From the NCBI GenBank assembly GCA_023231475.1, contig JALJEE010002365.1:1-26910 (forward strand): a stretch of DNA of 26,910 nt, read 5' to 3'. Under the pieces are notes generated by a model that saw only the letters and a program-made list of their open reading frames with translations, was not told the origin of the DNA and made no database searches. This DNA is from Seison nebaliae (Eukaryota > Rotifera > Pararotatoria > Seisonacea > Seisonidae). Numbering within the stretch: the stretch's first letter is position 1; the number at the start of each line of letters is the position of its first letter. Shown here one piece after another: positions 22,259-26,910 of the stretch. The position numbers and the translations under genes were made by a program.

Positions 22259-22264
22259 TTTTTT
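22259..22264 (+). terminator. RNA polymerase III terminator (T6)
   Basis: Six T residues begin 7 nt after the tRNA-Ala 3' end, the standard Pol III stop signal. Confidence 0.85.
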
Positions 22265-22610
22265 GAAATGTTACGAAATAATTTACTGTATGAAATTTCT
22301 ATTTAAGTTCCATTAGACTTAAACTTCAAAAGGAAACGTAATTGATTTTAATTCGTTTCAGTTCATTAGTTAACAGTGTGCATTGTCTATTGAAAAATCA
22401 AATGACAGTTGTTGTTATGGAGATTTGTGATGAATAAAAAAATACAATTTTTTTACTTGTCAAATAAGAAAGGACATTATTGATTATACGTATTGATATT
22501 GATAGATTTGTTTTCATTATACATGTACTTCGAAGAATAACAATCAATATTTTCGCATGTAATGTGAGTGTGAAATAGAAATAAAACTTCATCTTCATTA
22601 ATAGAAAGTC
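22265..22610. promoter_or_regulatory. Upstream region of TTLL5-type gene
   Basis: The 346 nt between the tRNA and the TTLL5 start codon hold no gene I can support. The stretch must contain the TTLL5 promoter or leader unless the mRNA begins upstream of the tRNA. No named site was recognised. Confidence 0.4.
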
Positions 22611-25600
22611 ATGCTAAAGTCGGGAGAAATTAGTCAAACTAACAAAGATGGAAAGGAACATCGAATAATGGTCAATCAAACTTCTTATATCAAACCACCG
22701 AGAACAATTGCACCTTTATTTCATAATTCAACAGCGTCCGTCTTATTGTTCTCTCCTATTTGGTTAGTCGTACCGAAAGAACATGGAATACCTTTAGTTG
22801 GAAAGAAAGAACGAATGACTTTCAAATTTTTGCACGCCGAAATACGTCTAATTAAAACTATATTGGTTCGTCATGGTTTTGCTGAAGTTCATGCAAACAG
22901 TTGTAATTTCAATTTGATATGGACAGGTGGACCAATCAGACCATATTATCTAAATGCATTCTCGAGTTATCAAAAGATTAACCATTTTCCAAGATCTCAT
23001 GAACTGACTAGGAAAGATTCACTCTATCGGAATTTACAAAGATTACAGAAACAGAAAGGGACCAAACAAATTGACTTTCTACCAGATTTTTTTCTCATAC
23101 CCGACGAATATAATGATTTTGCTATAGCATGTGCAAGAAGTAAGAAAAAGTTTTGGATTGTAAAACCGGTTGCTTCATCATGTGGAAAAGGGATTTATAT
23201 CATTCAACGTCCTAATGAATTATCGATGGAAGAACCGGTAATTGTCAGTGCTTATTTACAAAACCCATTATTAATTGACGGATTTAAATTCGATCTTCGA
23301 ATATACGTTGCAGTAACTTCATTTAATCCACTTGTCATTTATATTTATGAGGAAGGTTTAACTAGATTTGCTACCGTTCGCTATGACGAATCTGATTTGC
23401 CAAATAATCATAAGCAAGCTTGCATCCATTTGACGAATTATAGTGTGAACAAAAAGAATGATTCTTATATTCGATGTGAATATCCTGATGTGGAGAATTA
23501 TGGTAACAAATGGAGTTTAAGTGGTGTCCTTCAATATTTGGAGAGGAATAAATACTCAACATTTAGTTTAATGGCAAAAATAGAAGATGTGATCATCAAA
23601 ACAATATTATCTGTAGAACCGGTGATAAGTGCATCTTGTAAGGCGTTCATGCCGCATTCTAGATCATGTTTTGGTTAACTAATTAAGCTTCGACAAATCG
23701 ATTTTATTCTTCTTAATTGTTTTCTTAACAGAATTATATGGATTTGATATTCTAATAGATAACAATTTGCAACCATGGCTACTTGAGGTGAATTTGTCAC
23801 CTTCATTAGCCTGTGATGCACCATTAGATTTGAAAGTGAAAAGTCATATGATTTGTGATTTATTTTCTCTCATCGGTTTGATGTGTGTCAATCCTCAAAA
23901 GAATGTGAATATGAATTCCAAAGTTAAAGTAAGAGCAGTGAAACCCTATAATAAAGTTTTAAGTTTATTTTCTGATCACATTAACGTAATTTTAGGCGAA
24001 ACACAGTAAAACATCATTAGGTGATGCTCGTAGTAATAGTGGTACACTCTCTAATGAAGAATTGAGAACAATCAAATATATTGAAGAGGAATATTGTCGT
24101 AAAGGTGGTTGGATTCGTATATTTCCTACCAGTGATACCTGGGAATTTTATTCGTTTGACATATTCCTTCTATTTTATTATAGTGTACTTATTAATATTT
24201 AGAACATATTTTGAAGCCAATAAACAGATCAACGCAGCATTACATCGTCAACTTTATCCTGATCGTTGGATACAAAATGATCCGAGAAAAGCAATAATGA
24301 CACGATCAAAATCGTTGAACCAACAATTCTTTCGAATAAAAGGACAGATTGCTATTTCTCCTATTAAGTCCGATTCGAAAACTTCGAATAATTTATCGGA
24401 ATCGAAAGATCATATTCAAATAATTAATGAAGATGAACATAAGGAAATTCTTTCGTTGGAAAAGAATAGTGGTTCTTCGTTATCAGACGCTTTATACAGA
24501 TACTCGTTATATATTCGACAAATGGATGATCGGTCGAAATTACAACCCAAAAAACTTGATGATATAGAATCGTCAAATATTTCATTATCTTTATCGGCTG
24601 ATCATAAAGATTCGTTATCGAAGAGTTTAAACAACAATGCCAATGGTCCATATGCTGTAGGTGAGTTGATGCAGTTAATCATGAGAGGATTCCGATTACC
24701 TCAAGTATATGCGAGAAATACTTATTCGAAATATATCAGGGAACTGATCAATCATAAATTGGATGATATTCAGAACTCTGATTATTTATCTATTTATTCC
24801 ATTTTATCTCAACTAAACAATTCGTCAGTCTCTCCTATTAATTTGAAGAGGATTGATATGGAAACTTCTCCTATAGTTCAGAAGAAAGTAATCATTAAAC
24901 AAAGTAAACTAATTCTCGATAATTATGATAACGTTAATTCAATTTGTTCCTTTAATTATTTTCTAATCTTGCAAATTTAGTATACGAAGAAAATATCAGA
25001 TTATGAAGAAAAATGTTCTTCGAATGATCACCAACAATTTAATACAAAATCTGAATATGCAGAAACGTCAAACGTGAGCTTAAGTGTTTTAAGCCAACCT
25101 GCTTATTTGACGAAAAAATGTGAGTTCAACGAAGGGCGCTACAGATTATTTTTAGAAATGTCCACTGTTGATGAATTATCTCACTTCATTTCATACTATG
25201 TATCTGGAGTTCCAAATGCGAAAAGATTGTTTGGAGTTCATCGTAAATCTACGAAACATTCTAAAACCAAATTAACCAAATCATCAAGCCGATCCAATAT
25301 TGATGACAGTTCTTCGTTGAAAAATTCGATCGTAAACGGCTTTGTCGGTTATCCATCGCAGGATAATCATCATTCTGAATGTTAATATTAACTCAAATCA
25401 TCAACATTAAAATAAAACTATTTTATCTGTTTCATAGATACAACTAAGAAAAAGCCAACTGATACAATGAGCATCCAAACTAACTTTTCAACGAAACGAA
25501 ATCATTTAGCTGCCACCGCAAAAGTTTATTCTCAAAAAATGGCCCAAGGTTCTCGACCTTCAGTATCACGAGAAAGTAATTCTTGTCGATTACCTAGCAT

Positions 25601-25937
25601 ACGACGTCAAGTAAATCGAACACCACAACCATCAGCAAGATCGATCTCTTTACGATATAAAACGACTGAAAAGCCAACTAAACCTGCAACTCCGTTGCCT
25701 CGTTATAAAATAAAACGAAGTTCATCCTTGAAATCCGAAGGTGACAGACGATCTACCTCCATTTCTCGGTCAAATTCAATATATGAAAGTAGATCATCAT
25801 CCAGGATGTCCATTCGTTCCACAGGTTCATGTAGGAACAAAAATAGTGACAAAAGACCACAATCAATATCAACAAAAAGAAAATTCCTTGCTAGAAAAAC
25901 AAAGTTGAAACAAGTGAATGGTAATTCCTTTTCGTAA
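22611..25937 (+). CDS. TTLL5: Tubulin polyglutamylase TTLL5-like
   Basis: ATP-dependent ligase that adds glutamate side chains to tubulin tails, in cilia, centrioles and microtubules. Exons are 22611-23673, 23732-23955, 23996-24153, 24203-24932, 24981-25380 and 25438-25937; all phases join, giving 1024 residues (human about 1281). The TTL core has FNLIWTGGP (100-108), [20 protein letters not shown] (122-141), [17 protein letters not shown] (182-198), [16 protein letters not shown] (218-233), [36 protein letters not shown], and [10 protein letters not shown] then [20 protein letters not shown] (from 370). The C-terminal extension also matches TTLL5: [37 protein letters not shown] with LFGVHRK, and AKVYSQKM followed by SRPS. 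That separates it from TTLL4. The last exon is Ser/Arg/Lys-rich. Start chosen as the first ATG of the frame. Confidence 0.95.
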
Positions 25938-26710
25938 TAACTGTCGTTTTTGCCGCTATCTAATATCTGTTACATGAACATAACTTATTTGATTCTTTTT
26001 GTAAAATTTACCTATTAGACATTCTTGCTGGACATATAATAATTCTTGGAATCATAATATTTTTTTCATCATTCGTCTATTTTATCACGGATAAAATTAG
26101 AAAGTAATATCTTTACCGTACTTTTCTATCTTTCACCGTTTAATACAATTCATTTAAGCATTAACCCACTTTACAAACTCTAATTCATATCTTCACTTAT
26201 TAAGCACCGGTTATATTAATGATATCACTTAATTTTCCTCCTAGTCAAACTTAACTAATTAATTATATCATTGTTCAGACATTTATAAACCGTTAACGGA
26301 TCAAAACCAGTGGAAAAGAAACCGTATGGAACGTATGAAACTAATCATTCGTTGAATTGATTTTATATTAATTTTTCTTATACGTTAAATTTATTTTAAA
26401 GTTTATTCTTTCAAAGTTTTATTCGACATGCAACAAACAATGAGTTATGAAACGAATTTCATGGCCGAAATCTAGTTTGATTCAAATTTGTTAAAAATTT
26501 TAGTAAAGAAAATGAATTCTACTTCTAAATAAAAAGTGATCATGATCGCATATATGTTTTGATATCATATAATATGATATGGAAAAATATATGTTCCATA
26601 TACGGTGACAGTAAAAACTAGTTTTTAGGTTAAACTTTTTTCCTCCTAAAGTTTTTATAAGTTTTTATTAATAAAAACTTTTCGAAAAAAGTTTTAATTT
26701 GAGAATTAAT
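25938..26710. other. Intergenic region between converging genes, rich in small palindromes
   Basis: No gene is seen in these 773 nt. An AATAAA at 26528-26533 is the first canonical plus-strand signal I found after the TTLL5 stop. From 26560 to 26700 the DNA holds several small inverted repeats: 8-bp arms near 26562-26582, a 14-bp palindrome at 26613-26626 (aaaaactagttttt), an 11-bp inverted repeat pair (26632-26642 and 26684-26694), and a 22-bp palindrome at 26659-26680. Confidence 0.6.
26659..26680. terminator. Perfect 22-bp palindrome with poly(A) hexamers on both strands
   Basis: Two 11-nt halves (aagtttttatt and its complement) meet at 26669/26670. The sequence contains AATAAA at 26670-26675 on the plus strand and, by symmetry, AATAAA on the minus strand at 26669-26664. 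The minus-strand signal lies 42 nt past the stop of the gene entering from the right edge. An outer 11-bp inverted repeat (26632-26642 with 26684-26694) encloses it. Confidence 0.6.
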
Positions 26711-26908
26711 TCATAACATATGAAAATTGAGAAGAAATGATAAGACTTGATCTTTATTATAATTCAACGCTTTCTGTCTTATTTTCTGGTCTTTCTTCAG
26801 TTGACTTTTTTTCTCCCTTCGTAATTCTCCATTCATTGTTTGATTGAATTTGCTCAGCTCCAGGTTGAATTTCTGCTCGATTAATATTTCCGTTTTTTTC
26901 ACGCCCAT
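26711..26908 (-). CDS. Partial unrecognised protein entering from the right edge
   Basis: A 65-codon frame runs from the window edge to a stop at 26711. It begins MGVKKTEILIEQKFNLELSK, but the ATG is at the very edge and may be internal. The middle is a charged amphipathic helix (ELRREKKSQLKKDQKIRQK), likely a coiled coil. I cannot name the family. A GTC after KDQ could be a splice donor in this genome, so the last residues (VLSFLLNFHML) may be intron read-through. The poly(A) signal 42 nt downstream supports this being the 3' end of a gene. Confidence 0.4.
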   Translation of the reverse strand: MGVKKTEILIEQKFNLELSKFNQTMNGELRREKKSQLKKDQKIRQKALNYNKDQVLSFLLNFHML

Positions 26909-26910
26909 AT

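Noticed and set aside
22611-25937. TTLL4 instead of TTLL5
   Set aside because: The C-terminal blocks ([22 protein letters not shown] with SRPS) align with the TTLL5 extension.
26562-26582. Short AT palindrome as a regulatory site
   Set aside because: Eight-bp arms made only of A, T and one C are expected by chance in DNA this AT-rich.

Overview
This is an AT-rich eukaryotic window with compact genes and very short introns (mostly 40-60 nt). It holds six or seven animal-type protein genes, one tRNA gene and a block of decayed transposons. Gene content (XRN2, a PRPP-synthase-associated protein, a steroid 5-alpha-reductase-like protein, a nephrocystin-3-like protein, a mercaptopyruvate sulfurtransferase and TTLL5) points to a bilaterian animal. 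The base composition, Asn-rich low-complexity inserts, tiny introns and tight spacing would fit a small arthropod such as an acariform mite. That taxonomic guess is inference and not proven by the sequence.

Layout. Positions 1-4,400 are a transposon graveyard: two different hAT-family transposase remnants (about 255-1170 and 1706-2520), a perfect 25-bp inverted repeat (1178-1257), and a LINE remnant with an ORF1-like part and the start of an APE endonuclease (2909-4340). Next come XRN2 on the minus strand (7799-4539, 3 exons) and, divergently, a PRPSAP-like gene (8596-9963, no intron in the coding part). A plus-strand run follows: an SRD5A-like gene (10439-11507, 4 exons), an unrecognised 445-residue protein (11629-13012, 2 exons), a 28-exon DUF4062/NACHT/TPR gene of the nephrocystin-3 kind (13257-19397) and an unrecognised membrane protein (to 20556). 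An MPST-like sulfurtransferase lies on the minus strand (21893-20792). tRNA-Ala(UGC) (22180-22252) sits between it and the divergent TTLL5-type polyglutamylase gene (22611-25937, 6 exons). A partial minus-strand reading frame enters from the right edge.

I built the exon models by hand by joining frames so that phase and family alignment both hold. All six spliced models with a known start keep an open frame to a stop. The most unusual result is in those introns. By my count, 32 of 39 begin GTT, 4 GTA, 3 GTC and none GTG. Among the 11 introns anchored by strong homology, none has the usual purine at +3. This suggests a shifted 5' splice-site consensus in this genome.

The genes are ordinary housekeeping and ciliary functions and do not form an operon-like pathway. 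Two of them (nephrocystin-3-like and TTLL5) belong to families tied to cilia and axonemal tubulin glutamylation. I did not find a new defence or mobile system. The items most worth following up are the splice-site bias, the very exon-dense NPHP3-like gene, the two unrecognised proteins, and a palindrome that carries poly(A) signals for both strands between converging genes.
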